DNA of 14,087 bases from CAYWMP01 sp964459445. GTDB taxonomy: Bacteria; Desulfobacterota; DSM-4660; Desulfatiglandales; HGW-15. Shown here piece after piece: positions 7,026-14,087 of the stretch. Every line of letters starts with the position of its first letter. The stretch's first letter is position 1. Location: NCBI GenBank assembly GCA_964459445.1, contig CAYWMP010000156.1, positions 1 to 14,087 of the forward strand, read 5' to 3'. A program made the translations under genes and the position numbers. The notes under the pieces were generated by a model, which had not been told where the DNA came from, did no database searches, and saw only the letters and a list, made by a program, of their open reading frames with translations.

Positions 7026-8846
7026 TCAGTTGTGAGAGAGGCCATAGGGTAAGACAAAATGAAAGATTGAACCATGGCCTTCTTTACTCTCCGCCCAAAT
7101 CCAGCCACCATGCATTTCAACGAGCTTCTTCGTCAAAGACAAACCCAATCCGGTTCCCTGATAATTTCGGCTTACCGATTGATCTCCCTGCTCGAAGGAC
7201 TGAAAAATGCGGCTGAGATCCTCCGGGCTTATGCCAATTCCGGTGTCCGCCACTGAAACTCTTATATATTGCTCACCTGGGTCTTGTTTGAAACCTGGTA
7301 TCGGGAAATCGGATTCTTTAACCCGATCGGCCGTCAGGCGGATATTTCCCCCATCCGGCGTGAATTTCTCGGCATTGGATAACAAATTGTACATGATCTG
7401 CTTGATCATACGTTCATCTGCCAGGATTTGATCTGGAAGATCTTTTATCTCCACGGAAATATCGATGCCGTGCTTCGTTGCTTTTTCTTTGACCATGATG
7501 AGACTGTGTTCAAGAAGTGACTTGATTTGAACCTTGCCTGGGTTCATTTCAAGTTTTCCTGCCTCCACCTTTGAGAGATCAAGGATGTCGTTGACCAAAG
7601 AGAGCAGGTGTTTGCTGCTTTGAACCACCTCATCTAAATATTCCAACCGCTGTTCGCTTAGTTCCCCATGGCTTTTGTCTAATGTCAACTCCGTGAATCC
7701 GATGATATGGTTCAAGGGTGTTCTGAGTTCGTGGCTCATACTGGCCAAAAAGTCACTTTTTGCGGCATTAGCCGCTTCAGCTGCCTCTTTAGCCCCTTTC
7801 AATTCTTCTTCCAGCCTCTTGTGTTCGGTGAAATCGTGAAGTGTGATCAATCGGCCGATGAGGTTGCCCAGCTTGTCCTTGAGTGGGGAAATGCGCAGAT
7901 CATAGTAGCGTGGGGCATCATCTTTGCCGAGAATAATCTCGGCCTGCGCCTCTATCACATCACTGAAGCGTTCAATCAAGTCTGGCTGATCAGCGAATAC
8001 CCGGAGGGCCGATTGCCCAATGACCTCAGAATCGGGGCGCCGGATAATTCTCTGGGCAGTCGCGTTCAGGCCCACGACCCGGTTATGATTATCCAGCACA
8101 ATAACGCCATCAGGTATATTTTCAATCACGGTTTCGTGTGCCACAGGCACGATATCCGAAATACGAAGCCAAAAAAGGCCCCAGCCAATGGCCAGACCCG
8201 TGAAGGAAAAGGCGATGGGGGTCATGTCGATGTGGGGCCAGGGACTGATTTTAAAAATATAGAGTCCGTTCGCCAGCCAGGGCGTAGCGATACCAATCAA
8301 CATGATCAGGACCTGCTTACGGTAGAAGCGCGGGGAACGAATGAATGCCTGGATAAGCCAGATGGTACTTAAAAGAACCGCAAGGTAGGCATATACCGTA
8401 TTAAACCAGAACCATGGACCGTAGTCGTAAATGCCTATTGGGATCGACCCGCTGGCGTCCAGCCGGATTCCTGTCCAGATGAGTTGGTGGGCCTCGTTGG
8501 TCCATGCAAGGGCCAGGGTAATCACCGGCACGATGGCCAGTAGAACCAGATTGCGGCGGGTCAACCATCGCTCACGACCGGTATATTGCAAGATAAAGGC
8601 TAACAGGACCGGCGGCACGGTGACGATGCCCAGGTATTGAATCTTGGCCAGTAAAATCTTGGTCGCCAGGTCAGGGCTGGCTTTATGAAGCGCGCTAAGC
8701 AACGCCCATTGGGCCGTGGCGAACATCAAAACCATCAGGGTTTTGGCCCCGAAAGCGGACCGGCGTCGCCATACCCAGAACCCCACGATTGTGGAGGTTA
8801 TTCCAGCCAGAAGTTGAGGTAACCAATAGGGTGCAGAATCGGGCAC
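7026..8846 (-). CDS. 7TM-PAS sensor histidine kinase
   Basis: A 606-residue membrane sensor kinase. Residues 1 to about 228 carry seven hydrophobic segments, resembling the HisKA_7TM N-terminal sensor region. A PAS domain follows (about 236-342, including GVIVLDNHNRVVGLN). The HisKA dimerisation domain has the phospho-acceptor His372 in SMSHELRTPLNHIIGF. The ATPase domain has the N box around Asn491 (NLLSNAEKFTPDGG), G1 at DTGIGI (534-539) and G2 at GTGLGL (564-569). All catalytic motifs are intact. There is no receiver domain and no response regulator in the window, so it is an orphan kinase here. The start is GTG (8844-8846) with GGAGG 10 nt upstream; no better ATG is in frame nearby. It is followed after 66 bp by the amidohydrolase gene. 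The signal is unknown. Confidence 0.92.
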   Translation of the reverse strand: MPDSAPYWLPQLLAGITSTIVGFWVWRRRSAFGAKTLMVLMFATAQWALLSALHKASPDLATKILLAKIQYLGIVTVPPVLLAFILQYTGRERWLTRRNLVLLAIVPVITLALAWTNEAHQLIWTGIRLDASGSIPIGIYDYGPWFWFNTVYAYLAVLLSTIWLIQAFIRSPRFYRKQVLIMLIGIATPWLANGLYIFKISPWPHIDMTPIAFSFTGLAIGWGLFWLRISDIVPVAHETVIENIPDGVIVLDNHNRVVGLNATAQRIIRRPDSEVIGQSALRVFADQPDLIERFSDVIEAQAEIILGKDDAPRYYDLRISPLKDKLGNLIGRLITLHDFTEHKRLEEELKGAKEAAEAANAAKSDFLASMSHELRTPLNHIIGFTELTLDKSHGELSEQRLEYLDEVVQSSKHLLSLVNDILDLSKVEAGKLEMNPGKVQIKSLLEHSLIMVKEKATKHGIDISVEIKDLPDQILADERMIKQIMYNLLSNAEKFTPDGGNIRLTADRVKESDFPIPGFKQDPGEQYIRVSVADTGIGISPEDLSRIFQSFEQGDQSVSRNYQGTGLGLSLTKKLVEMHGGWIWAESKEGHGSIFHFVLPYGLSHN

Positions 8847-8848
8847 GA

Positions 8849-8938
8849 TTAACTTTCCTCCAACTCTCTTATATTTGCGGACGCCTCAAACCATCGCTCA
8901 TTGATGGCGCTTTCTGTGTCCATAGAGGTGATATTCAT
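8849..8938 (-). CDS. Possible 29-residue leader ORF before the kinase
   Basis: An ATG at 8936-8938 opens a 29-codon frame (begins MNITSMDTESAINERWFEAS, ends ELEES). Its TAA lies 2 nt before the kinase GTG, so the kinase Shine-Dalgarno is inside its last codons, an arrangement seen in translationally coupled pairs. It has no convincing ribosome binding site of its own and I recognise no family. It could equally be chance open frame in the kinase leader. Confidence 0.25.
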   Translation of the reverse strand: MNITSMDTESAINERWFEASANIRELEES

Positions 8939-9031
8939 TTCGGTAGATATTTTCTACTAAGGCACAGGATACGCAAAGGTCTCACTTTTACCCTATCTTT
9001 GCCCGTCATGGGGGAGGTTTTTTGGGTTTTG

Positions 9032-9051
9032 ATAAAAGGCTGTTCACAGCC
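9032..9051 (-). terminator. Weak terminator-like hairpin left of the scaffold gap
   Basis: On the minus strand GGCTGT-GA-ACAGCC (9038-9051) forms a perfect short inverted repeat followed by TTTTAT. It could end the transcript coming from the antiporter side, across the gap. The stem is only 5-6 bp and the loop very tight, so this is tentative. Confidence 0.3.
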
Positions 9052-9072
9052 ATTGACTGAGCCTGATTTCCG

Positions 9073-9172
9073 NNNNNNNNNNNNNNNNNNNNNNNNNNNN
9101 NNNNNNNNNNNNNNNNNNNNNNNNNNNNNNNNNNNNNNNNNNNNNNNNNNNNNNNNNNNNNNNNNNNNNNNN
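9073..9172. other. Scaffold gap of 100 N
   Basis: Exactly 100 undetermined bases, a conventional placeholder for a join of unknown size. It interrupts the antiporter gene. The 226 bp to its left, up to the kinase, contain no recognisable continuation of the antiporter. One frame stays open for about 20 residues, from the gap edge to TGA at 9006-9008, but it does not resemble a TrkA domain. The true distance and even the adjacency of the two sides depend on the scaffolding. Confidence 0.98.
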
Positions 9173-10545
9173 TCACCCTTTTCCCTTTCATCCTTGACGG
9201 TTTGCGGATTCATTTCGATCACGCCATAGGGAATGCCTGACACTTTTGCTGCATGTGCGAGATTTCTTCCATTAAATCCGAAACCAACAATGATTAAATG
9301 GTCGCGCAATTTGGGTGATTTTCCCTCTTCCTTTGACGGCCTGCCGCCGTAGAGGCCTCGCTTCAGTCTCATGGGTATGGGCACCCTCAAAATCACGTCA
9401 GCCCATTTTGCAGAAAAGGAAATTAAAAAAGGCGTAATCCCCATGGTCATGACAGTGACATTGAGGAAGAGTTGATAAAATCTTTCATCAAGCAACCCAA
9501 GTTGAGATCCCTTGAGAAAAAGAATGAAGCTGAATTCACCCACCTGACAGAGCGCGAGACCCGTCAAAAGGCTGGTTCGCAGAGGGAAACCAAGGATGAG
9601 GACAACAATAATGATAAGAAGTATTTTTAGAATGATGATGGAAAACGTGCTGAAAGCTATTAGTCCGGGGTGATGAAGCACGAATTTCATATCCAAAAGC
9701 ATTCCGATGGATACAAAAAAGAGGCTGGTGAATATGTCTCGGAAGGGTACGATGCGGCTGAGGGTCTCTTGGCTGAATTCGGTTCTCGATATGATAAGGC
9801 CGGCAAAAAAAGCCCCAAGTGCCAGAGAAAGGCCAAGACTCTGGGCAAGGAAGGCCACAGCAAAACAGATGACCAGAATACTCATTAGGAACAGCTCCCG
9901 ACTGCGGGTCCTTGCGCTGAGATAGAGCATTTTTGGCACAATCCATTTTGATGCTGCAAAAATCAAAAGAAAAAAAACAAAAGTTTTGAGGACCAAAGGC
10001 GTAATCGGTCCATATACTTGATTCTTGATCCCAGACAGATAAGGGGTCAGGAGCATCATGGGAACCACAATCATATCTTGAAAGATGAGTATGGCCAGGC
10101 TGGTTTGTCCGTGGGGGCTTTCAACATCAGCCCTCTCTTGAAGGAGTCTCAGGACGATTGCAGTACTGCTCAGGGAGATAAGAAAACCTGTGAATAGAGA
10201 GGAACCAAAACTTAAACCCAAGAATTGGCGGGCGAGGACAAAAACGGCTGCAATGGTAAAAAAGACCTGTACGCTGCCCCCAAGAAGGACCGACCTCTTT
10301 ATTCTCATCAAATTTTCAAATGAAAACTCAATTCCAATGGTAAACAGCAATAAAACAACCCCTATCTCTGCAAGGATCTCAACCTCTTTAACAGCTTCTA
10401 TAAGGCCGAGGGCATGGGGTCCTATAAGAACGCCTGTCAGTAATAAACCGACCGTGGTGGCCATGTGGAGGCGATGAGATATTAAAAGGACGATGATAGC
10501 CAGTCCGAATATTAATAAAATGTCTTTTAGAAGCGGCGCTTCCAT
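9173..10545 (-). CDS. Kef-type (CPA2) K+/H+ antiporter, C-terminus lost in the gap
   Basis: The visible 457 residues form an inner-membrane monovalent cation:proton antiporter. A Na_H_Exchanger domain with about 12 hydrophobic segments spans residues 5-385. It includes GPHALGLI (42-49), SSTAIVLRLLQE (126-137) and LIFQDMIVVP (153-162), whose Gln-Asp pair is typical of the K+-type Kef/YbaL branch. A cytoplasmic TrkA_N/RCK nucleotide-binding domain begins near 413, with GFGFNG at 421-426 and Glu444 (VIEMNP) at the end of the second strand, as in NAD(H)-binding folds. The sequence stops at the gap. Relatives usually run to 550-670 residues, so the rest of TrkA_N and any TrkA_C are missing. An open frame running through the N to 8935 is meaningless. 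The start ATG (10543-10545) has AGGA about 10 nt upstream. Likely role: potassium/proton homeostasis under redox or pH stress. Confidence 0.88.
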
Positions 10546-10599
10546 GATCTCAAATCCTACTCCGAGAAATCGATTTGCTTGGTTGGGTCGCCCTTGCCA

Positions 10600-10677
10600 T
10601 TAAAAGACAAAGGGAATAAACATCTTGGTCCGCGTCATGTAGGTCTGGTAGGCCTCGCTAAAGCGGGTAGATCCCTT
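10600..10677 (-). pseudogene. C-terminal remnant of a methyltransferase-like membrane protein
   Basis: The minus strand encodes 25 residues ending in a TAA at 10600-10602: FSEAYQTYMTRTKMFIPFVF preceded by KGSTR, with an in-frame TGA just upstream (10678-10680). The F-x-E-x-Y-x-x-Y-x-x-R-T-x-x-F-x-P pattern is the usual C-terminal end of isoprenylcysteine carboxyl methyltransferase/phospholipid methyltransferase-type proteins. No upstream part of such a gene is present, so this is a leftover after deletion. The surrounding 10546-10742 contains no other gene. The assignment rests on a short match. Confidence 0.5.
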
Positions 10678-10742
10678 TCATTGTTCAGCGGGACTGCTTC
10701 CTGGCTATTGTTTACAGTCTACTGCAGACTTCTCCTCCTACC

Positions 10743-11159
10743 CTACGCCTTCACATAAATCCCTCTCTTCTCACTCTTGATCTTCCCTTCTTTCTTGAGC
10801 CGGTTGACAATGCCCCAGATTTTGCGGTCATCAAATCCGGTCTTTTTCTTAATCTGGGTTGTTGAAACACCCGAACGGCTTCTTTTGATCATGTTCAATA
10901 CGGCACCCGTGGCCGTTTCCTTCCTGGGTGCCTTCTTTGCTTTAGCCTTTGGCGCGGCCTTTTTCTTAAGCGGTCTGCCCCTTTTTACGGCCTTCTTCTT
11001 AGCCGCAGGTTTTCTTTTTGCCGGCGCCTTTTTTTTCGGAGCCGCCGCACCCAGGGCTTCCTCAACCTGAGCCAACTGCCTTTCCAATTCCTGGACCTTC
11101 TCTGTCAACTCCACCAACCCCATCTCAATCACTTCCAGAATTTTTCTGAATCCAATCAT
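10743..11159 (-). CDS. Lysine-rich histone H1-like protein with C-terminal winged helix
   Basis: A 138-residue basic protein. Residues about 5-35 form a helical, coiled-coil-like segment (MGLVELTEKVQELERQL). Residues about 40-80 are a Lys/Ala/Pro-rich tract with PAKRKPAAKKK and an AT-hook-like KRGRP core. Residues about 82-138 look like a winged helix-turn-helix: GVSTTQIKKKTGFDDRKIWG, then a wing ending KSEKRGIYVKA. The layout suggests non-specific DNA binding and nucleoid or regulatory work, by analogy with bacterial H1-like proteins; no target is known. The start was chosen at 11159, not the in-frame ATG at 11177, because GGAGGT lies 6 nt before 11159 and would otherwise be coding. It starts 35 bp after the acyl-CoA ligase stop, so co-transcription is likely. 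The low-complexity tail also produces a meaningless open frame on the other strand. Confidence 0.8.
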   Translation of the reverse strand: MIGFRKILEVIEMGLVELTEKVQELERQLAQVEEALGAAAPKKKAPAKRKPAAKKKAVKRGRPLKKKAAPKAKAKKAPRKETATGAVLNMIKRSRSGVSTTQIKKKTGFDDRKIWGIVNRLKKEGKIKSEKRGIYVKA

Positions 11160-11194
11160 TGTCTTACCTCCTTCCATTTTTTAAGGGTTTTCAC

Positions 11195-12757
11195 TTATAC
11201 CTTGCGCCTTCTGTCTTTCCAATATTTGGCTCTCAATTCTCGCTTTATTATTTTCCCATAATTGTTTTTGGGCAATTCATCCACAAAATCCACTGACTTC
11301 GGTTTCTTATAACTGGCAATATTATTCTTACAAAAGCCTATCAGATCCGCTTCGCTGACAGGCTGCCCTGGAACGAGTGAAACCACAGCTTTTATCGCCT
11401 CCCCCCATTTAGAGTCGGGTACACCGATGACCGCAATTTCCCGGACTGCGGGATGTCTGATCAGCACTTCCTCAATTTCTCTAGGGTAGATATTTTCACC
11501 GCCACTGATGATCATGTCCTTTGAGCGATCCATAATGAACAGATAGCCTCCTTCGTCCATATACCCCATGTCACCGGTATGAAGCCATCCGTTTCTAAGG
11601 GTTTCTGCGCTCGCTTCGGGATTCCGCCAGTATCCCTTCATGACCAGATCGGACCGGGTCACGATCTCCCCCGTCTCCCCTGCAGGAAGCTCTTGGTCAT
11701 CCGAGTCGAAAATTTTGACTTCCACATCCGTCCGAGAGATCCCGGCTGAAGCTAGGCGAGCCATCTTCTCATCGGATCCGTCCATGATGTGGTCTCTCTG
11801 GGGGAGATAGGTAATTGTCATTGGCGATTCGGCCTGACCAAATAGCTGAACCAGACAGGGGCCCAGCTTTTTGACGGCCGCTGTCAAGTCCTCCACCAGC
11901 ATAGGCCCACCCCCGTAATTCAGGGATCTCATGGAACTGTGATCGAACTTTTCCAGGTTGGGGCTGTCCAACATGAGCTTAACCATGGTGGGCGCAGCAA
12001 ACATGTTTGTCACCCTGTGGGTTTCGATGGTTTCAAAAACCAGTTCGGGATCAAAGGATTGAGACTCCAGGATAATGTTGGCCGCCCCTTTACCGATATT
12101 GGGCAGTGAATATAATCCGCTCCCATGGGACAAAGGGGCCGCGTGGAGAATCACATCCTCGGGACCAAACCCGGGGCAGATATCGGCGTAGAAATTCATG
12201 GTCATGGCCAGCAAATTACGGTGCGTCAGCATGGCACCTTTGGGAAGTCCGGTTGTCCCGGATGTGTAAAACAACCATGCGAGATCATCCGGTTCCACAT
12301 CCCTGTCAATAAACCGATCGGACGCACTCGACAGCAGTGTCTCATAATCCAATAGCTCACCCGACGCACCCGACAACGAGATAAGATGTTTTGCCCGGGG
12401 AATACGTTCCCGGATCTCCATCAGGGGTTGCTTGAACTCCGGAGATAGGATCACCGCCATCGCCTCGGCGTGGTCAATAATAAAAGCAAATTCTTTGGGA
12501 TGAAGCCTCCAGTTGATCGGCACTGCTCCGCAGCCCAGCTTAAAACAGCCGAAAATGGACTCCAGGGTCTCGGGGTAGTTGTGCTGGAGTATGACAACGT
12601 TATCTCCATATCGGATCCCTAACCCCTGTAAAGCATTTGCCAACCGGTTTACCCTGGAATTGAATTGGGCATAGGTCAGCCGCTTCGGCCCATAGGCCAG
12701 AGCCAGGTTTTCCGGAAAGGCCCGCGAGGATTTTGTGAGCAATTGGGAGACGTTCAT
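11195..12757 (-). CDS. AMP-forming acyl-CoA synthetase (fatty-acid/aryl-CoA ligase family)
   Basis: A 520-residue ANL-superfamily enzyme, full length. It would activate a carboxylic acid as acyl-AMP and transfer it to CoA in the cytoplasm. Motifs in order: the P-loop YTSGTTGLPKG (164-174); FGQAES (306-311) at the usual Y/F-G-x-x-E site; LHTGD with Asp396; DRSKDMIISGGENIYPREIE with Arg411 at the hinge; and NNYGKIIKREL with the catalytic Lys502. All key residues are present. Chain length or aromatic preference cannot be read from the sequence. The ATG has GGAGG and a nearer AGGA upstream. It is first in a likely two-gene unit with the H1-like gene, and is insulated from the upstream sensor gene by the terminator at 12835-12874. 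No other beta-oxidation gene is in the window. Confidence 0.92.
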   Translation of the reverse strand: MNVSQLLTKSSRAFPENLALAYGPKRLTYAQFNSRVNRLANALQGLGIRYGDNVVILQHNYPETLESIFGCFKLGCGAVPINWRLHPKEFAFIIDHAEAMAVILSPEFKQPLMEIRERIPRAKHLISLSGASGELLDYETLLSSASDRFIDRDVEPDDLAWLFYTSGTTGLPKGAMLTHRNLLAMTMNFYADICPGFGPEDVILHAAPLSHGSGLYSLPNIGKGAANIILESQSFDPELVFETIETHRVTNMFAAPTMVKLMLDSPNLEKFDHSSMRSLNYGGGPMLVEDLTAAVKKLGPCLVQLFGQAESPMTITYLPQRDHIMDGSDEKMARLASAGISRTDVEVKIFDSDDQELPAGETGEIVTRSDLVMKGYWRNPEASAETLRNGWLHTGDMGYMDEGGYLFIMDRSKDMIISGGENIYPREIEEVLIRHPAVREIAVIGVPDSKWGEAIKAVVSLVPGQPVSEADLIGFCKNNIASYKKPKSVDFVDELPKNNYGKIIKRELRAKYWKDRRRKV

Positions 12758-12834
12758 TTCAAAATCCTGTCCTCCATTCTCAGCCGGGTTCCTTGTTCAA
12801 TCAAAGGTCCAGTAGCTGCATTGAGGCAAGGACA

Positions 12835-12874
12835 AAAAACACAAAACCCCGCCCTCCTTTTGAGTAACGGGGTT
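12835..12874 (-). terminator. Rho-independent terminator of the DUF3365 sensor gene
   Basis: On the minus strand AACCCCG (12868-12874) pairs with CGGGGTT (12845-12851) around a 16-nt loop. A T-rich tract, TTTTGTGTTTTTT (12835-12846, partly overlapping the stem), follows. It lies about 90 bp after the sensor gene stop and before the ligase start, in the right orientation to end the sensor transcript. Confidence 0.65.
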
Positions 12875-12961
12875 ATTCCTGTTGCCTGGGGCCACGTCGA
12901 TTCATGATTTGAGATCAAAACCAAGGGTGTTCCTTAGGATTCATTCGGACAAGAGATCATA

Positions 12962-13951
12962 TCAGAAGTTATCATTCATAGATTTCCAGATCCGGGTATA
13001 ATTTTCTGGCACATTCAGGACACAGACTGTGGCTGAAATCGGCCTCAGAGTGATCACGTACATATTTTTCAATTTGATTCCAATACCCTTTGTCATCCGT
13101 ATTTTCTTACAGGAAGTACAAATGGGGAGTAAACCACTCAGCATCTTGACTTCAGAAAGGGCATTTTTCAAATTCAGTATAATTCCTTCTCGTTTTTCTT
13201 CTTCTTTCCTTAAACGATTGCGCGCAAAGGCGATGCCAAGCAGCCCCAAAAACCATATCAGAACATAGACAAATAATAGGCGTTGAATTTGTCTAACGTG
13301 AGATGCAAGAATAGGCTCCGCCTGAATCGAAACACTGATACCTCCTCTCAGATCGCCTTCCCTATAACCCTGTTCGGAATGGCACTTAAGGCAGGGGGTT
13401 TCCACCCAAAGAGGGGCCATGTATCTGAATAGCTTCAATCCATCTTTGGAATCCATCAGTTCAGAGTATTCACTTAATCCCGATGAAAAATGTTCTAAAA
13501 CGTTGATCTCCCAAGAATCGGGTTTATTGGCGGGGCGGATGGGTTTAGAGCTTGTAATATGGAACCAAACAAGATTTCTTTCGGATGCAATTTCTCCTAT
13601 CTGCCGGGTCATATAGGCCGGGTTGATCTTTGTGAGTTCAACCCCATTGACCGTTAGGACATCACGGTCCGGTACCTTGAGATAGGGATTGGGTTTGGTT
13701 TTTTTAGTTACAGGAACATAAACGCCGCCATGACTTGCATTCCAATACCTTGTTGTTACGATTTCCTCAAAAAAGGCTCGAGCTTGATGCGTTAATACAT
13801 CAATGAGTTGCTCTTTTTCTTTGATCATATTCCAGACAAAAAGACCAACTAAAACGATCGTCCATATTATTCCCAACAAAAATGAAATCGGAGAAATATA
13901 TGAACGTTTTATTTCTGTTTTACTGTTCATTTCTGTTGACTGAAGATTCAT
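12962..13951 (-). CDS. Membrane-anchored c-heme DUF3365 sensor, frameshifted near 3' end
   Basis: As read, 329 residues. A membrane segment at about 23-41 precedes a DUF3365/Tll0287-like extracytoplasmic domain (about 45-215), which has a c-type heme site CLKCH (Cys187, Cys190, His191). A second membrane segment lies at about 225-244, then a basic helix and the tail LSGLLPICTSCKKIR. After Arg285 the frame is lost. One base later (G missing at 13097-13098, CGGATGAC instead of CGGGATGAC) the other frame continues as DDKGYWNQIEKYVRDHSEAD and then CPECARKLYPDLEIYE. This is the conserved tail seen on many bacterial sensor proteins, and it stops at 12972 for 326 residues. The final 44 residues of the uncorrected frame are artefactual. 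A -10-like TATACT lies at 14000-14005. No strong ribosome binding site precedes the ATG; Met8 is an alternative start. Likely a redox or ligand sensor. Confidence 0.82.
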   Translation of the reverse strand: MNLQSTEMNSKTEIKRSYISPISFLLGIIWTIVLVGLFVWNMIKEKEQLIDVLTHQARAFFEEIVTTRYWNASHGGVYVPVTKKTKPNPYLKVPDRDVLTVNGVELTKINPAYMTRQIGEIASERNLVWFHITSSKPIRPANKPDSWEINVLEHFSSGLSEYSELMDSKDGLKLFRYMAPLWVETPCLKCHSEQGYREGDLRGGISVSIQAEPILASHVRQIQRLLFVYVLIWFLGLLGIAFARNRLRKEEEKREGIILNLKNALSEVKMLSGLLPICTSCKKIRMTKGIGIKLKNMYVITLRPISATVCVLNVPENYTRIWKSMNDNF

Positions 13952-14087
13952 GTGAATGGAAAGGAAGCACCCTTAACATATCAAGAATCCATTCATTTTA
14001 GTATACATCTTTTACTTGAGGGCTAATCTGCACGATTACTCACCCTCAGGAAATTTCAGGGAGATTGATAACTTCAACTAATCTGGA

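Noticed and set aside
7707..8372. 221-codon open frame on the plus strand
   Set aside because: It lies wholly antisense to the histidine kinase, has no recognisable domain, and the kinase frame carries all conserved motifs.
8935..9172. Continuation of the antiporter frame through the N run to a stop at 8935
   Set aside because: The gap length is a placeholder, so the frame after it is arbitrary. The 40-odd residues left of the gap do not resemble TrkA or any antiporter tail.
10716..10730. Inverted repeat AGTCT-ACTGC-AGACT after the H1-like gene
   Set aside because: The stem is only 5 bp and no T-tract follows on either strand, so it is not a convincing terminator.
10777..11070. 97-codon hydrophobic-looking frame on the plus strand
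   Set aside because: It is the reverse complement of the Lys/Ala-rich tract of the H1-like gene, where Lys codons read as Phe and Leu codons. This is a composition effect.
14017..14048. Inverted repeat TGAGGG...CCCTCA upstream of the sensor gene
   Set aside because: Arms of 6 bp separated by 20 nt, without a T-tract or tandem copies, could occur by chance.

Overview
The window looks like a piece of a bacterial chromosome from a draft or metagenome assembly: a run of exactly 100 N (9073-9172) marks a scaffold join. The gene set suggests an anaerobic Desulfobacterota-like ('deltaproteobacterial') organism. It includes a c-heme DUF3365 sensor ending in the LPICxSCKKIR/CPEC tail, an Isf-like iron-sulfur flavoprotein, a Kef-type antiporter, an AMP-forming acyl-CoA ligase and a TPR-CHAT lipoprotein. 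This taxonomic guess is inference from gene content. Coding density and Shine-Dalgarno sites are ordinary for a bacterium. I see no rRNA, tRNA, CRISPR array, transposase or phage gene.

Layout: nearly everything is on the minus strand. At the left end is a 1069-residue TPR-CHAT lipoprotein gene (2-3211). It is divergent from the only plus-strand gene, a nitrilase-superfamily amidase (3507-4313). The space between them carries a good minus-strand promoter and a plausible plus-strand promoter with a 15-bp palindrome. Next, read on the minus strand, comes a cluster of a 7TM-PAS histidine kinase (7026-8846), an Amidohydro_3/YtcJ-like amidohydrolase (5358-6959) and an Isf-like flavoprotein (4645-5286). 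The cluster ends in a recombination scar (4449-4602), where the first codons of an apparent aldo/keto reductase gene are joined to the last 36 codons of a second, diverged amidohydrolase copy.

Right of the N gap is a Kef/CPA2 antiporter cut off inside its NAD-binding domain (9173-10545). It is preceded by a short methyltransferase-like C-terminal remnant (10600-10677). Then come a lysine-rich, histone-H1-like winged-helix protein (10743-11159) and the acyl-CoA ligase (11195-12757), which are probably co-transcribed. A minus-strand intrinsic terminator (12835-12874) separates them from a membrane-anchored c-heme DUF3365 sensor gene (12962-13951). That gene has a clear 1-nt deletion near its 3' end, and in the restored frame it ends at 12972.

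Working together: the kinase, amidohydrolase and flavoprotein are closely spaced (66 and 71 bp) and may form one expression unit, but no response regulator or obvious shared substrate is visible. The DUF3365 protein and the kinase are both candidate environmental sensors. The two gene remnants and the frameshift show local decay. I did not find a convincing new multi-gene system. The items most worth checking are the scar, the frameshifted heme sensor, the surface CHAT protein and the H1-like protein.
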